Shown here one piece after another: positions 50,425-63,006 of a stretch of DNA of 64,000 nucleotides (position 1 is the first letter of the stretch; the number at the start of each line of letters is the position of its first letter). The DNA is from Artemia franciscana (Eukaryota > Arthropoda > Branchiopoda > Anostraca > Artemiidae). The notes below the pieces were generated by a model. It was not told where the DNA came from. It searched no databases and saw only the letters and a list, made by a program, of their open reading frames with translations. The stretch is from contig NC_088883.1 in assembly GCF_032884065.1 (NCBI RefSeq), forward strand, positions 21,695,637-21,759,636. The letters run 5' to 3'. Both the position numbers and the translations under genes were made by a program.

Positions 50425-52020
50425 CCGTTAACTGTAGTTTGAAACAAACCAAAAACGTTTGCAAAATCCAAGTCTATCAAGGATTGAGCAAAAACCATCC
50501 GTTTGACCATAGGTAGCTCCACTGTTGTTTGTCAGGGAATCATTCAGTATACAGTCTATTGCGCAGTTAAATAATATGAGCGATAAATAAGTATTGTTAC
50601 CCAGATTGTGAGCATCCACGTATCTGCTTTGGAAAGTGTCAACGAGGTCCTGTTGCGCTCCATCTTCACCCAAAATCCTCCATAGTTGTCATAGTCTTAC
50701 ATAGTCGAAAGCAGCAGTAAACTCAATGAAAGCGATGAGCACTGGTAGGTAAAGCCTCTTTTACTGTTGCTGGATGAGCTGGATCGTGAGCATCTGCTCT
50801 GGACAGCATCTCATTGGTCTAAGGCCTGACTGTTCAGGACGAACTAGCTTGTCAAGTACATCTGTAAATCTTTTCAAGAGAATGACACAAAATATTTTAA
50901 TTTCATCGCAAAGATTTCGTAGCACCTCAATGGTCTTAAGCCTGCCTGTTCAGGACAAATTAGTTTGTAACGTACTTCTTTGAATCTTTTCACGAGAATG
51001 ACGCAAAAGGTTTTTATTGCAAGGTTACTTAAGGATATGCCCTTAGAATTTCAGAAAACAGTCCTGTTCCCGTTTTTGTAGACTAGAACAAGGACTAATA
51101 CTTTCCAATCTTTCGGGAAAGCATTTCCCGAAGAATCCGTTCAAAAAAGTCCATTCATCTGTTCAGAGACTCTTTCGGGAGACCTGTCTCAAAAAGCTGG
51201 TTAAGCGATTTAATAGGGTTGGCGAACATTTAAGAAAGAATTCTATCCTATCCCGGTACATTCTTACTGTTTATGTACTTAAGCACTTTTAGAACTTCTA
51301 TGATGCTCGGTGGGTGCAAATTTATTTTAAAATACTCCGAACCAGTACCAAAGAAAAGAGGCAGATCACATGATCCCTTTGACGGGGTTCAGTAGTTCAG
51401 AGAAGTGTCTTTGTCGGCGTTCCAATTGCCCTTCTTTGGATCGGATGATTTCCCCGCACATATCTCTTAACGTAACAGCTGTTAAAGGGGCTTTTTCAGT
51501 TGTTCCTTTTAGCCATTCAAGCATTTACTTTTCCTTTTACGATATTTGGACAGAAGCTCGAACTCATGGGCAATGGTCAGATTCAATTTCTTGCGTTCAA
51601 AGAGAGCGGGAGCAGCAAATAGATTTTTGTACCTGGCTAGGTGAAGAAGCTTTATATCCATCAATACATCTGTCACCAAAAGTGTTGCACTCAATTACTG
51701 TGGCTGCAGCAGTTTCTGCTCTACCAAGTTGAGCGTTCCAATCTTCGGAAATGGAGAGTATGTCTCGCCTCGCCTCACATGCCTTTTGGAGGTCGTAGTA
51801 GAAAAAATTCTTGACTGTGTTGCTGCTGCTTTCTTATTAGAGTATACACGGTGATGAGTATTATATGGCTTTTACGGCCTCAGAGGCTAATTGTCGCAAT
51901 ACGAGATGAAACTGGCTTTCAGCCCACCACAAAGTTTGTAGCCGGAGCATCAAGAAAGAATCCGACTCCATGTTGGCCATAGCCGTCAGTCGGAATCAAG
52001 TTATAGAATTGGAATGAAGA
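50425..52020 (-). pseudogene. Degenerate LINE ORF2 (endonuclease, linker, reverse transcriptase; minus strand)
   Basis: From high to low coordinates the minus strand shows an endonuclease part (FLDAPATNFVVG, KPVSSRIATISL, HIILITVYT near 51830-51960) and a linker (KLNLTIAHEFELLSKYRKRK, about 51500-51600; SEGQLER-type and HFSELLNPVKG near 51380). The reverse transcriptase follows (FANPIKSLNQLFETGLP, VYKNGNR, LSNLAIKTFCVILV at 51000-51230; LIAFIEFTAAFDYV near 50700; DLVDTFQSRYVDAHNLGN; LFNCAIDCILNDSL near 50550). Shifts and stops are many. It lies tail-to-tail with the plus-strand LINE ending at 50370. Confidence 0.7.
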
Positions 52021-52959
52021 AGTATTGTTGACGGTGAGCTCTATTGATAGAAACTCATTCATTCGTGTTTCATATATACAGCAATTGTTCATACTATGTT
52101 CGAGGAGTTTCCCTGCAAGGATTAGCTACACAGATTCAAGCATGCAGCTTTGCAAATATCCAGATGCTTAGTTTTTCTGGTGACTTTCAGACTTTTCAGA
52201 CTAGGCCCCCCCCCTTTCTCCCAATCTGGCAACGATTGCCATAAAACTGAGATTTTGCAACTGATCTTTACAATATCTAATAATTTTTCATGGGATTTTT
52301 TTTACCAAGGGTTTTCCGGACCCTTGGCACCCTGACTGGATGCAACTGGAAGCAACCCTTTGCAGAGGCTTTTGTCCATAAAAACGGGCCCTAATTGCAC
52401 TCCTATAGAGGATCCTCCAACGATGATGTTCTGCTACACCATACAATTTAACCCATTGATTGGAGATGTTTTGTAAGATAAGACAATATTTATATCAACA
52501 AAATGGCTATCACAAGCCCAAAAGAGCCGAATTTGCCCTTCATTGTTAGCGGAAAATCATAAAATTGCAATCAATAAAAAGTCAAATGTTAAAAACTCGT
52601 AAAAGTTAAAACATGGAAAACAAATAAAAAAAAAAGTCTAGCTAGCATGAATTACAAAGTTCGTAATTGCAAAATAAACACTAAAACTATAAGATAAAAG
52701 TGGAGTGAGAAAGGGGGAGGGGTTATTGATTTAAAATTTTTACTATGTGAGGGATGAACGTTCTTCTATATCTTCCAGTGGAAACTCTTATTGGGGCAAG
52801 AAGGGGAATTTTTCTTGAAACAGAAAGTGGGGGCGCAGGGGGGGGGGAGTAAATGTTTATTAGGAAAAAGAAAAGTAGTACAAGGGTTATCCACGGGATT
52901 GTGGGTAAAATGCAAGGAAATTTGTGCTCTGCTTGTCTTAAGGGTGACTATATTTATAC
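52021..52959. other. Intron, no feature recognised
   Basis: AT-rich with short C and G runs; no domain, RNA or repeat that I can identify. Confidence 0.4.
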
Positions 52960-55640
52960 TTTACCTCATTATTTACTATATAATCTTACTATATAAGGCA
53001 CTTTACCCTCATTGAACATAATTCTTAGGCGCCTTTTTTGAACTGCCTCTTTTCTGTCCGATAATTCATTGGAAATGCCTGGATGCCAAACAGGACAAGC
53101 ATATTCGAGGGTAGGAAGTACAAAAGAGAGAAAAATCCTCAAACAATGGGATTTAGGTCATCTAAATTTATTGGGGAGTTTGAGGAGAGAAAACGCCGTA
53201 TTTGTCCGTTTTAAAAAATCATTAACGTGGCAATCTCATTTTAAGTCGCTTGAGATAGTAACACCCAGTAAGTTCATAGTATTATTAGACATTTCAGGGG
53301 GGACAGGACAGCAGAAGGAAGGGGAAGTTCTTAGGAAACTAATTGTTAAAATTGTTGACTTTAGAGGGTTGACTTTCATATCACTAGCAATTGTTTCATC
53401 TGATATTGATTCCAAGATGTCCACTGGGATACTTTTTGGATTTTTTGCTGAGAAAGGTAAATCTTCAAACAATTTCTGTCTATCCAGAAAATCAACACCA
53501 AGACTGTTTATCATGGTAAAAAACTAAATTGAGCCCAAGAGGGTTCTTTGGGGCACACCATTACAAATTGGGATGGGATCAGCGTCTACATTCAGGTATT
53601 TGACAACTTGCTGTTCCATTAGAAAGGAAGGAAGAAATTAAATCGTCAACGAATTTCCATCTATGCAGGAAATCGACACCAAGACAGTTTATCATGGTAA
53701 AAAATAAAATTAGGCCTAAGAGGTTTTTCTGTGGCACACCAAAATAAATTGGGAGGGGATCGGAGTATACATTCAGGTATTTGATGACTTGCGTTCTATT
53801 AGAAAGGAAGGACGAAACTATGTTTGTTATTTAGGGGCAACTAGGAAGTCATTGGTTAGTTGTTTTTTTTACTAATGGGGTTAATTAAATCAAGAGCTTT
53901 TTTGTAAGTCAACTGCAATAATATTGAGCCATGTATTAGGTTTTTCAAGTTTGTTACTTATAGTGTGGTGAACAAGATAGCGTGTGGTAGAAGTAGAGTG
54001 CAAATTTCCGAATCACCTTTGGCTAACATTTGGGATTATTTTTATTTTCAACCAATCAGCTAAAAGGCTTTCATATAACTTGAAAAAAAACCGGAGTAAG
54101 AAGAATGGGCCGGAGACCAGAAAAATCTTGTTTGCTATCCTTCGTTTTTACGGGAGTAATAAAACCGAATTTCCAACAATCGGGGAGCTTACCAGGAGAG
54201 GTAACTTCATTAAAGAAAATACAGAAAAAGGTTCTGAAAGAATGTCTGCAAAGACTTTAATTAGGATAATTGGAGACAGGTGCTACACTTTTTAATGTTT
54301 TTGATTTTTGCCTCAACATCTGAGGGCAAAATAATAGGGAAATTGGGAGAGTGTAGATCATAAGCAGTATTAATAAAGATGGGTGGGACGCCTTGAACTA
54401 TGGAGGAAATTAATTTATTCTGATCATTGACTGTAACAAGGGGCTCTTCTTGTACATGGAAGTCTATATTATTATATGTTTTTCTACGAGTTTTGTTTAT
54501 TCTTTTGTACCATTGTTTTGGCTTAGTAGAAAAAAAAATCCTTGACTTTACATTTGTAATATGCAGAAGCAGACTTACGTATTTCTTTTTTTATACGTGT
54601 AAGCAGTGAGTTAGCTTCAGATGTTTTACCATTCTGGAAAAGATTAATTTTAAGCCTAATTAGTTTCATTAACTGCCTAGTAATGTAAGATTTGTCATTA
54701 GAACACGATTTATATTTGTTTTTAATCAGATTTTGTAAGTAAGACACTATAGCATTAATGTCATAAAAAGTGCAAGATTAACTCGATATGAGGAGAAGCC
54801 AGAGCTTATTATTCCCCTTAAGAGCTGGCTAGTTTTCATTTGTAATCGAAGATCCAAACTCGAAAAGGCCTTCATTGGAAATTCGACGATAAGAGAATTG
54901 GATAAGAGAAACTATATGATCAAAGTTGGAAAGAGGCTTCAAAATAAACAAAAATGGTAGCTTTTTTCTAGAGGGAGCAAAGGAACAGGTAAGCCATAGA
55001 AAGTGTGCATATTCATACAAATCAGATCAAGAGTAGTATTTCCTTTGGTTGTTGGTATTTTTACTATTTGTTTTAAATTGAAGGAACTACGAAGGGAATT
55101 CAACTTTAGGTCTTCGGCATCACCTATTAGGAAAATACGGGCGTTTGGGAGTTTGCAGAAAAGAAAGTCGGCACGACTAGGCAGTTGCTGGAAAAATCAC
55201 TGTCTCTGTGCAGCGTTTTGATTCGGGGAAAAATAAAACCAGCAGAAAATAATCAAATTAAAAGGGCGAGGTAAAACTTTGGGTCGCATACCAAATGATT
55301 TCACCATAATCTGAAAGGTGGGAGTATAAATTAATATAGGGAAGAGGCAGTTACCAACAAATAATAATATCCCGCCTCACTTTTTACCTAGGGAGTGGCC
55401 ATGAGGATAAGTTCTTATGAATTGGGAGTAGTTATTGATTTTCATAAGATCAGTGTTCTGAGCCTGGACCTCTGTTACAGCAATTACATCAGTTTTGTGT
55501 AATTGGGAGAGGGCCTCTAGTATGGTCAATTTGTCGAAATTCAGGCTTTCAGTATTCATAACAAGGAACTTAGCAAAAATAAAACGGTTACTAAAGCAAG
55601 CAGTTGTTTGTTTGCTAATCGTAGGAGCCAAAAGGGAGTA
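52960..55640 (-). pseudogene. LINE ORF2 (endonuclease and reverse transcriptase; minus strand)
   Basis: From high to low coordinates: MNTESLNFDKLTILEALSQL and DVIAVTEVQAQN (about 55400-55560) open the endonuclease; IFLIGDAEDLK and GNTTLDLICMN (55030-55180) continue it. The linker is at 54523-54747. The RT shows LPDCWKFGFITPVK and FSGLRPILLTPVF (about 54060-54230), a degraded KALDLINPI (53900), GVPQGT-like text (about 53550), DMKVNPLKSTILTISFLR and MNLLGVTISSDLK (53236-53400). The C-terminal part TLEYACPVWHPG and EAVQKRRLRIMFNE lies near 52990-53110. Several stops and shifts and one 181-bp duplication. Confidence 0.75.
53467..53822 (-). repeat. 181-bp tandem duplication inside the LINE reverse transcriptase
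   Basis: 53467-53641 and 53648-53822 are diverged copies (shared accaagactgtttatcatgg-type, aggtatttga and attagaaaggaagga words). They duplicate the stretch around the GVPQ motif, which by itself would disable the enzyme. Confidence 0.8.
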
Positions 55641-55699
55641 AGAGGAGCGTGGGTCTAGGGAAAGAGAGCACTTTTTTCAACGGGGATATTGCTAGCTTG

Positions 55700-57285
55700 G
55701 CTGGGAATTGCACTGAAATGGAGATGATCTATTGAACGGCTGTTACCTGGTAATTGCCATGGTCGGAATGGTCAAGAAAATTGCTGGTTTGCAGCAGAGT
55801 AGGGAGGCTATATAGCAGCATACTGTAAGGGGGAAACAGGGCTTCTTTATAATGGGAAGGGGAGGAGGTAACCGAAGGTAAGGGAGGGGAGTTCGTAATC
55901 GGGAGGGATTTTTTAAATGTTGAGCTGTGTTCGATGAACTTCGATGAGAGACTTTTGCTTGGGTTCGGTGCACTAAAAAAGGACGGCGGAAGGGAGATGA
56001 GTGGCTCATACAATTTTTTTTATTTGGACAGGTACACTGGAACAGGACCCAAGGGAGGAAACTTAACCTCAGCTACTGGTGATGCATGAGCAAAACTATA
56101 AAATTTGTCAATGCAACTAGAACACCTGAAATAAAATTACAACAAATATGCAAAACTTGCACTGCTTAAGAAATTTACAGCGATTATGATTAAAATTCTT
56201 ACATATCACATTTTTTTTCTGGAGCTTGGTTGAAGCACGAATGTTTTCTGGTTTATTAGCAGAAAAAGCAGTCTTATCATCCAGGTTATTCGCTTTGCTA
56301 ATGTTGCTTGAAGCACGCAATGACCTAAACTTGCTTGGAGAACGATCGTGTCTAGAAATACAGTCATCTCCTATTTTGCATGAACCAGTCAAAATCATAT
56401 TTGCACATTTACGTATGTGACACCAAGAGACTTTATTATTCGTAATGTTATTCACTTCACTTTCTTATAAACACTGATTAGTAGAAATATAATTGTCCAG
56501 AGGTGATATAAATTCAGAGGGATTAGTCAACTCATGAATAATCAATCAATATTTAGTATTTTCAACCTGAGAGATCCGGTTACTAACATTATTTTCTAGA
56601 TTTTTGACTTCTACTTGATTGGTGTAATTATTTTTTGGATTTGTCTTAGTCTTGCTGAGTAGAAAGAAAGTTGTTTCTTAGTTCCAACAATGCAAACTCT
56701 GGTTTGAGGTGGTCAGGTTTCATAAAGCAAATTTCAGTTTGACACCCAATATCTCTAACAAGGGGATTCTGATGCGTTGATTCATCGCTTGGAATACTGG
56801 AGAAAGGTTTGGTCTGGACTGATGCCTCACGTGAGCAGGGGTACAAGTTACTAGGGGTAGTAAAAAGAATAGAAGAAGGGCCAAAAAAAGAGTAGTGTTG
56901 CCCACTGTCTGACTGGAGGCTTCCAGAGGGGATAATGCATCTTCATGACGGAGGAAATGGGGATCTTCTTCTGTGACAGGAAGGGCAACGGTGATTCGTT
57001 ATTAAACTATTTGAGGATAGTAAGTATCCTAGCTCTTGAATTTGGAGAACAGGGGGTACGAGGGAAAGGTAGAACAGGTGAACTCGAACAATTTACCTGT
57101 AAGATTGAAGTATTCTTTGAGGAGCAATCAGGACAAAATCATCTATCAGTTTCATTAGTTGCATCAATTTTTGCAAATATCGAGGTGTTCACAGGCCAGA
57201 TACTAGATGTGAACTCCAAAACTCCGTGTATGTCAGGGGATATTTCCATACACCGGTGAGCCTTCTGATTGAACATTCTGAGGGC
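55700..57285 (-). pseudogene. LINE ORF1 with CCCH-type zinc fingers (minus strand)
   Basis: This region lies upstream of the ORF2 above, same strand. From high to low coordinates: a frame with MALRMFNQKAHRCMEISPD, FTSSIWPVNTSIFAKIDATN and FCPDCSSKNTS (about 57080-57285); CQTEICFMKPDHLKPEFALL (about 56700); then 56455-56117. In the last, residues 17-36 are C-x8-C-x5-C-x3-H, a CCCH finger, and residues 85-102 begin a second (C-x7-C-x5-C) whose His is lost to an apparent one-base shift. A Ser/Pro-rich tail follows (55729-56013). It probably bound the LINE RNA. Frames are broken in several places. Confidence 0.55.
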
Positions 57286-58082
57286 CATCTTCCTCCTCCA
57301 CTGTAATTACGTCCACCGGATGAGGGTGCCTCAGTTTTCATTATGGACCCCCCAGTGACTAAGCCTGCCCTTGGCGTTCACATAATAATGGTAGATGGTA
57401 ATAAGCTTACCATATTACCATCCAGTAATGAATGGTAATTATCATCCAGTTACCTTATTACCTAGTAACTTTATCTGCGCCTTCAATGTGCAGACCTTGG
57501 TATACACCCTACATATCTGTAGGTCGTTCAACTGTCCACCACCAGGGGACGCACTAAGTGGTCTGGGAGAGGCCTCCACTGAGATAAGTAGTACTTAGTA
57601 GCACTGTGTATTTCGACCAAAACGAGTCCCATTGAGTCTTTTCTTAGCAGGGGTCCTCCCCCGGGCCACTCAGCACGTCCCCAGGTGGTGGATAGGGGAA
57701 CGTTCTACAGATATGTAGGATACCTTCGCAGGAGGTGCGGACCAAGGGGGGACCTAGTTCCTGGGGGTCCATAATTGAAACTGGGACACCCTCGCCCGGG
57801 GTTCAGAAATACAGGCGGAGGAGGAGGAAGACCCTCTGATTTACACCATGCAGGGCTCACCGGCGTTTGGACATGTCCCGGTGGTTACACACCTTCCCCC
57901 AGCAATGGGAAAAACTGCTCGGCGTCGCAGACCACCGAACGGGAGCATCCCTTCCTAGAGGGACAACTGTGAAGGGCAGACGATCCAGCTTCATGGACAA
58001 TGCCTCTGCTAATGTTAGAGAGGAGTGGCTTACTGCTACCCCGACAAATTAGCCAAGAAACTCCTTCTCTTAAACACAAATT

Positions 58083-59842
58083 ATGAAAATGGCGAATAAG
58101 AAAGTAAGAACTCGTGCTACCGCGTCCGGGGTAACTGACGGTAAGAGACCAAGAATTGCAAATTACGACAATGAAAATGATGATAATGATGAGAATGTTG
58201 ATAATGATGATAATGTTGATAATGATGAGAATGAAAATGATTTTGTTACCGCGTCCGGGGTAACCGACGATCATTTATCCGATCTGACGACTCTCCAGTC
58301 GGAGAAGACTTCGTTTATCCTAACCCCAAAAACAAATCTCTCACTAGGAACGCTAAACGTACGCACATTATCCAAACCAGGAAAAAGGGAACTAGTCCTA
58401 AACGAGAAGAACCGTTACCGCTGGGACATTGTTGGACTTTCTGAGACTCACCTTCCCTCCACAGGAACAGAAAGAACAAACAACATCACGCTCATCACGT
58501 CTGGAAGAAGTGATGGAGTTCACCACCAAGGTGTCGGTTTCCTACTCTTTAAGCAAGCCAAACAGTCTCTTCTTGCCATCCATCCTGTCTCTGAACATAT
58601 TATCACCATTCGTCTGAAAGGAACCATTGCCAACATGACCATAATCCAAGTTACGCCCCAGACTCGTCCCGGAATGACCAAGAAGCTGAAGAATTCTACA
58701 GCCAACTCCAACACACCGTTGACACGGCTCCCAGGAAAGATGTTCTGTTCGTGATTGGCGACTTAAACGCCATTATCGGACACTCAAATGATGGACTTGA
58801 AGACGTCATGGGCAAGTTCGGACATGGGCGGCAAAACCACAGGGGTGAAATGCTCATTGACTTTTGTCGGGATAACGAATTTTTCATAACCAACACCATG
58901 TTCCGTCATAGAGAACGAAGGAAAGTTACTTGGAGATCCCCTGACGGCCGCACTGCAAACATGATTGACTACATACTTGTCGGCAAGCGATGGAAATCAT
59001 CAGTACTGACTACAGTCTCCATAGCCGGTGGCAACTTCGACTCGGACCACGTTCTAGTCATGTCTGAGCTCCGTTTGCGTATTCGGAAGCCCCAACAGCT
59101 TAAGAAAAGCTTACCAAGATATCGTGTCGACCTGCTGAAAAACATAGAAACAAGGAACAGGTATAGAACAACACTCTCAAACAAGTTGTCAAGAATCCAA
59201 CCCATGGAAGCTCCAACAGCAGAAGAAACTGACCGATTGGTCGACGAAAGCTTATCCATCATCAGAGTAACTGCTAGTAAAATCCTGGGAATTCGGACCC
59301 ATTCAGATAAGCCGTGGATCACACCCGAAACTATTGATCTATGTGTGCAGAAGCGCGTCCATGCTAACAAGTTAGATCGACAACGCAAGGACGAGTACAA
59401 GAGGCTGAAGCGCCTAGTAGAAAAGAAAATCCGGCAAGCTCTACGACACTACGTCAATGATAAATGTTGTGAGTGTGAAGAAGCCTTTCAAAAACGTAAT
59501 AGCCACTTCATATACAAGAAAGTCCGTGAACTGTCAAAAAAGAAGTCATCGGCCGCTCCTACACTGTTAGATAAAAACGGGCTCCAAATCACGGACTCCG
59601 AGGCAAGACGAAAACGTTGGAAGGATCACTTCAGAAAAAAACTGAACCCCACAATAACGCCCGACCCGAAAATCTTACTATCTTTCCCACTACCGCAGTA
59701 CCCAGTAGACCCAAGCCCTCCCCCACTAAGAGATGAAGTACTCTCAGCAATAAAATCTCTTAAAATTAATAAAGCCCCAGGCCCGGATGGTATTCAGTCA
59801 GAACTAATAAAAGCAGGCCCAGAAGAACTGGTCGATATCTAA
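58083..59842 (+). pseudogene. RTE-like LINE ORF2, endonuclease and linker
   Basis: Starts with a basic, then Asp/Asn-rich leader (residues about 27-55, NDDNDENVDND-like). The endonuclease follows: LGTLNVRTLSKPG, WDIVGLSETH and GVGFLLF. A one-base shift near 58665 separates this frame (58083-58754) from the next (58751-59842), which reads VIGDLNAIIGHSNDG, GEMLIDFCRDNEFFITNT, MIDYILV and NFDSDHVLVM (catalytic Asp/His region), then a basic linker, then the first RT motif INKAPGPDGIQSELIKAGPE. Ends at a TAA (59840-59842) after which the same frame continues. Confidence 0.85.
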
Positions 59843-61241
59843 CACAAAGTCATAACAAGTGTCTGGGAAACGGGCCACTTGGCCAGATCTTGGGCGAAAA
59901 CCACCATCGTCCCCCCTTTTTAAAAAGGAGGAAAAGGGCGACTGTAACAACTACAGACCAATAAGTTTAACTAGCCAATCGGCAAAAATTCTTACAAAAA
60001 TACTCCTTGACCGTATGAAATCTCTGACAAACCATATCTTAGGGGAATACCAAGCAGGCTTTCGAAAAGACCTCTCCACCATAGACCAGATTTTCTCCAC
60101 TCGGCAAATGATGGAGAAGTATATCGAGTTCGCGAAAGAGCTGCTACTACTCTTCATTGATTTCAAGCAGGCTTTTGACTTGATATGGCGAGGTGGATTA
60201 TGGCACATCCTGCTTCACAATGGAGTCCCTGAAAACATAGTAATCCTGGTAAGAGACATGCATTCACATTTCGTCAGCCAAGTCCAAACGCCCGAGGGAT
60301 TGACAGAAGGGTTTCTGACATCGGCGAGCGTTCTTCAAGGTTGTCTCTTGTCATCCCACCTCTTTAGACTATTCCTCAAAGCAGCGCTATCATTTGCCGA
60401 GACCGTTGAAATTGGAGGGAAGCTTATCGATAAATTGGTATACGCAGATGATATCGAAGAATTCAACAGTCAAGAGCATCTACTCCAAGCTGACACCGAC
60501 GAACTAGTGTCGGCAACCGAGGCCTTTGGGATGGTCGTTAACACAGCCAAAACCAAGGTTATGCGGGTGTCTGGAGACCCGACTCTAAGAAACGTGCAGC
60601 TAACAATAAAAGGAGAGCCAGTAGAAAATGTTCACTCCTTCGTCTACCTAGGGAGCCTCCTAACTTCTGATAACGACTGCTCGAGATCGATCAAATGAAG
60701 ACTTGGCCGGGCAGGCACCAGGTTCAAGAACCTCTTGTCAATCAGGAACAACAAGACTCTGTCAACTCCTCTGAAGGTGCGACTCTTCAACTCCCTTATA
60801 ATCCCAATTGCTTTATACTCAAGCGAAACTCGGTCAATAAAGGCTGACGATGAGCGAAGAATCTCCGCATTTGAAACTAAATGCCTTAGACGCATTGCAG
60901 GGATCACCTACATTGACCGAGTCTCAAATGAAAACCTCCGAAAACTACTCCGTTGTTCCCGCACTATCATGGACCGGGTCAGAAACAAGCAACTCTGCTG
61001 GCTTGGCCATATCCAGCGAATGTCGGCCAACCAGCTCCCAAAACTCACATTCGAAGGACAGGTTCACGGGACGCACCCCAGAGGCCGACCTCGTAAGAGA
61101 TGGACCGACAACTTCCAGGCCAATAACCTTGCCCAGCTACTTCGCCTAGTGCCAGATAGATTGAACTACCGTCGCCACATTCATCGTTTGTTAATAAGAG
61201 AAGAAGCCCCAATACAGCCACAGAGGTCGGACGGGACTTAA
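59843..61241 (+). pseudogene. RTE-like LINE ORF2, reverse transcriptase and C-terminal domain
   Basis: After the TAA the frame continues KVITSVWETGHLARSW. A shift in the C/T/A run at 59908-59930 leads to GDCNNYRPISLTSQSAKIL, LFIDFKQAFDLIWR, LQGCLLSSHLF, KLVYADDIEEF (YADD at 60441-60452) and SFVYLGSLLTSDN. One TGA (60696-60698) interrupts the same frame, which then runs to 61241 with IALYSSETRSIKADDE, FETKCLRRIAGIT, QLCWLGHIQRMSANQLPK and GRPRKRWTDN. The total of roughly four lesions makes this the least decayed LINE here. Confidence 0.88.
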
Positions 61242-61513
61242 GTCAAGTAAGTCATCTTGCCTCTTGTTGTTCTTGTTTTTTTTTGTTTTTTTTTTTGTCT
61301 TCTAGTTCTTTCTTTCAAAAAAGGTCATTCAGAATACTGTAGAAGTGATTTGAAATATTATACTCATAAATTCGGTAGTGATTTTAAACTAGAATTAAAT
61401 GAAATGAATTTGAACTTAATTTAAATTCACTCAAGAATCATTGCCGCATTAATGCAGTTTATATATCAAAAGAATAAAAAGAAACTCCAAGAACAATAAG
61501 TAATTTCAATTAC

Positions 61514-61704
61514 CATTTCTCCTCCCGCTACTGCAGCAACTCTAAAAAACGCAGTGATTTCTGTGAACTCGGAGATAATGAATTCACAAGTTTGAACATG
61601 TCCAGGGGTAACTGGGTTGCAGTAAATAATTTCATCAACAACTGAGAAGTTTCCATCCAGTAGAAAATTAATGTTGCTTGAATAATGAATCACGTATCTA
61701 GAAA
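61514..61704 (-). CDS. FN3 second-half exon of receptor-like gene
   Basis: This 191-nt exon (minus strand) has a gtttcatag acceptor and a gtaattg donor. Joined to the single base left by 63007-63127 it gives 64 uninterrupted codons, ending in phase 0. It reads SRYVIHYSSNINFLLDGNFS, then DEIIYCNPVTPGHVQTCEF and FFRVAAVAGGEM. The Tyr-x-His-Tyr-Ser strand and the FRVAAV strand near the end are typical of fibronectin type III C and F strands. APVSRYVIHYSS also recalls the C-terminal FN3 region of CLCA-type secreted or membrane proteins, but that is only a resemblance. Confidence 0.7.
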
Positions 61705-63006
61705 CTATGAAACAATAGTTTGTAAGTTACTAGTCTGAACAATTGACATAAGTTTTTTACAAAATCTCTGGGTACTTCTCATTTTTTTTCTTTATTAGGG
61801 GTTCTCCCTAGTTAAAAATAAGTCTAGTTCGTGCCAATTTTTGAACATAAGAACTGAAGAAGACGTAGGTCTTTTAAAGGCCTCGTCAGTTGAGGGATCA
61901 GCCGTTGAAACAAAGGAAATACCCTAGTTGGCAAAAATAGCAAATTACAGAACCTATTTATGCAAAATTTGTTCAAGTACACGTTCAAAAGCTTATGAGA
62001 AACCATCCTAATAATTTTGATCCTCACAAATTCTAGAGGTAACTAATTAAGATTTGAAAATGTATTAAGATTGTCAGGCTAAGAATTTATGTCACTCATA
62101 GACTTTTTCTATAAAAAAAAAAATTCTGGAAAAATATTTCATAATGATACACTTCTCGGATAAAAATTTCAAAGCTTGTCACTTTTGAATGATTATTTAA
62201 CTGATACATTTCCCAAAGGACACAAGGAACTATTTAATACATGCATTGAAACATTCAAGCCCCCTATTCTAATGATTGATTTCCTTTGCCATTATAATTG
62301 GGATCAATGTGATGTATCTAAGCTTTCAATTATTTTTAATAGTAATATAATAAAGAAATTTTCAACCATAATAATAAATATAGTTGAACAAATCCTCAAA
62401 GCAAATTTCTAAATTATTTCAATAATTAAAAAGAAGAGATAAAACTAGCATAGCACGCTTTTCATTCCATAATATTTACGTCTTCAATGATCATTTGTAT
62501 GACTGTTTCTTCTTAATTTTTTGTTTTTTACTTAAATGTATATGATTGATGCGTTTACTGCACTGAATGTGATCACTCCACAAAATTAGTGATTACTTCA
62601 CGATAAAAGCAAGATTGGCAACCCATCGAGATAAATAGCCACACAAAGGGGAAAGGAGGACTGCTCTACACTTAAACCCTATCCCCAACACTTAAGCAAA
62701 GCCTTGCTATAAGCGTCTATATTTTTATTCCTACTTATCGCATTTTTATTCCTACATATTCGTCTCTACATCTGCATTCTTTTTTACAAGACTTTGGCAT
62801 GGAAATCTTTAAAAATGTTTTCTAGATTTCCCTTTTCTACAACTAACATTTTCAAACTGATATCGTTGATGACACGATTATTTACTGATGTATCAAAGGT
62901 TCAGATATTGTTACAATTTGAATCCTCCTTTCCCTTTCAACTGGGTCAGATAATGCTACCATAATAACTAAACTTTGTTTTTTTATTCATGAAAAGAAAA
63001 AAATAC
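61705..63006. other. Intron of the receptor-like gene
   Basis: AT-rich intron between the two FN3 exons. The plus-strand open frame 62176-62412 has no domain and no splice-site context and is not called. Confidence 0.5.

Larger units (their letters stand above)
57290..61260 (+). mobile_element. Near-complete RTE-like LINE (plus strand)
   Basis: About 4 kb: a GC-richer 5' leader (57290-58082) with words such as ccaggtggtggatagggg and gtaggataccttcgcaggag, then an endonuclease-RT polyprotein with few lesions, ending shortly after 61241 in T-rich sequence. It is placed head-to-head with the minus-strand LINE ending near 57285. Base composition is more GC-rich than the intron around it. It inserted in the 14.2-kb intron antisense to the host gene. 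Confidence 0.8.

Noticed and set aside
62176..62412. 78-codon plus-strand ORF in an intron
   Set aside because: Composition is protein-like but it has no recognisable domain, splice sites or partner; chance cannot be excluded.
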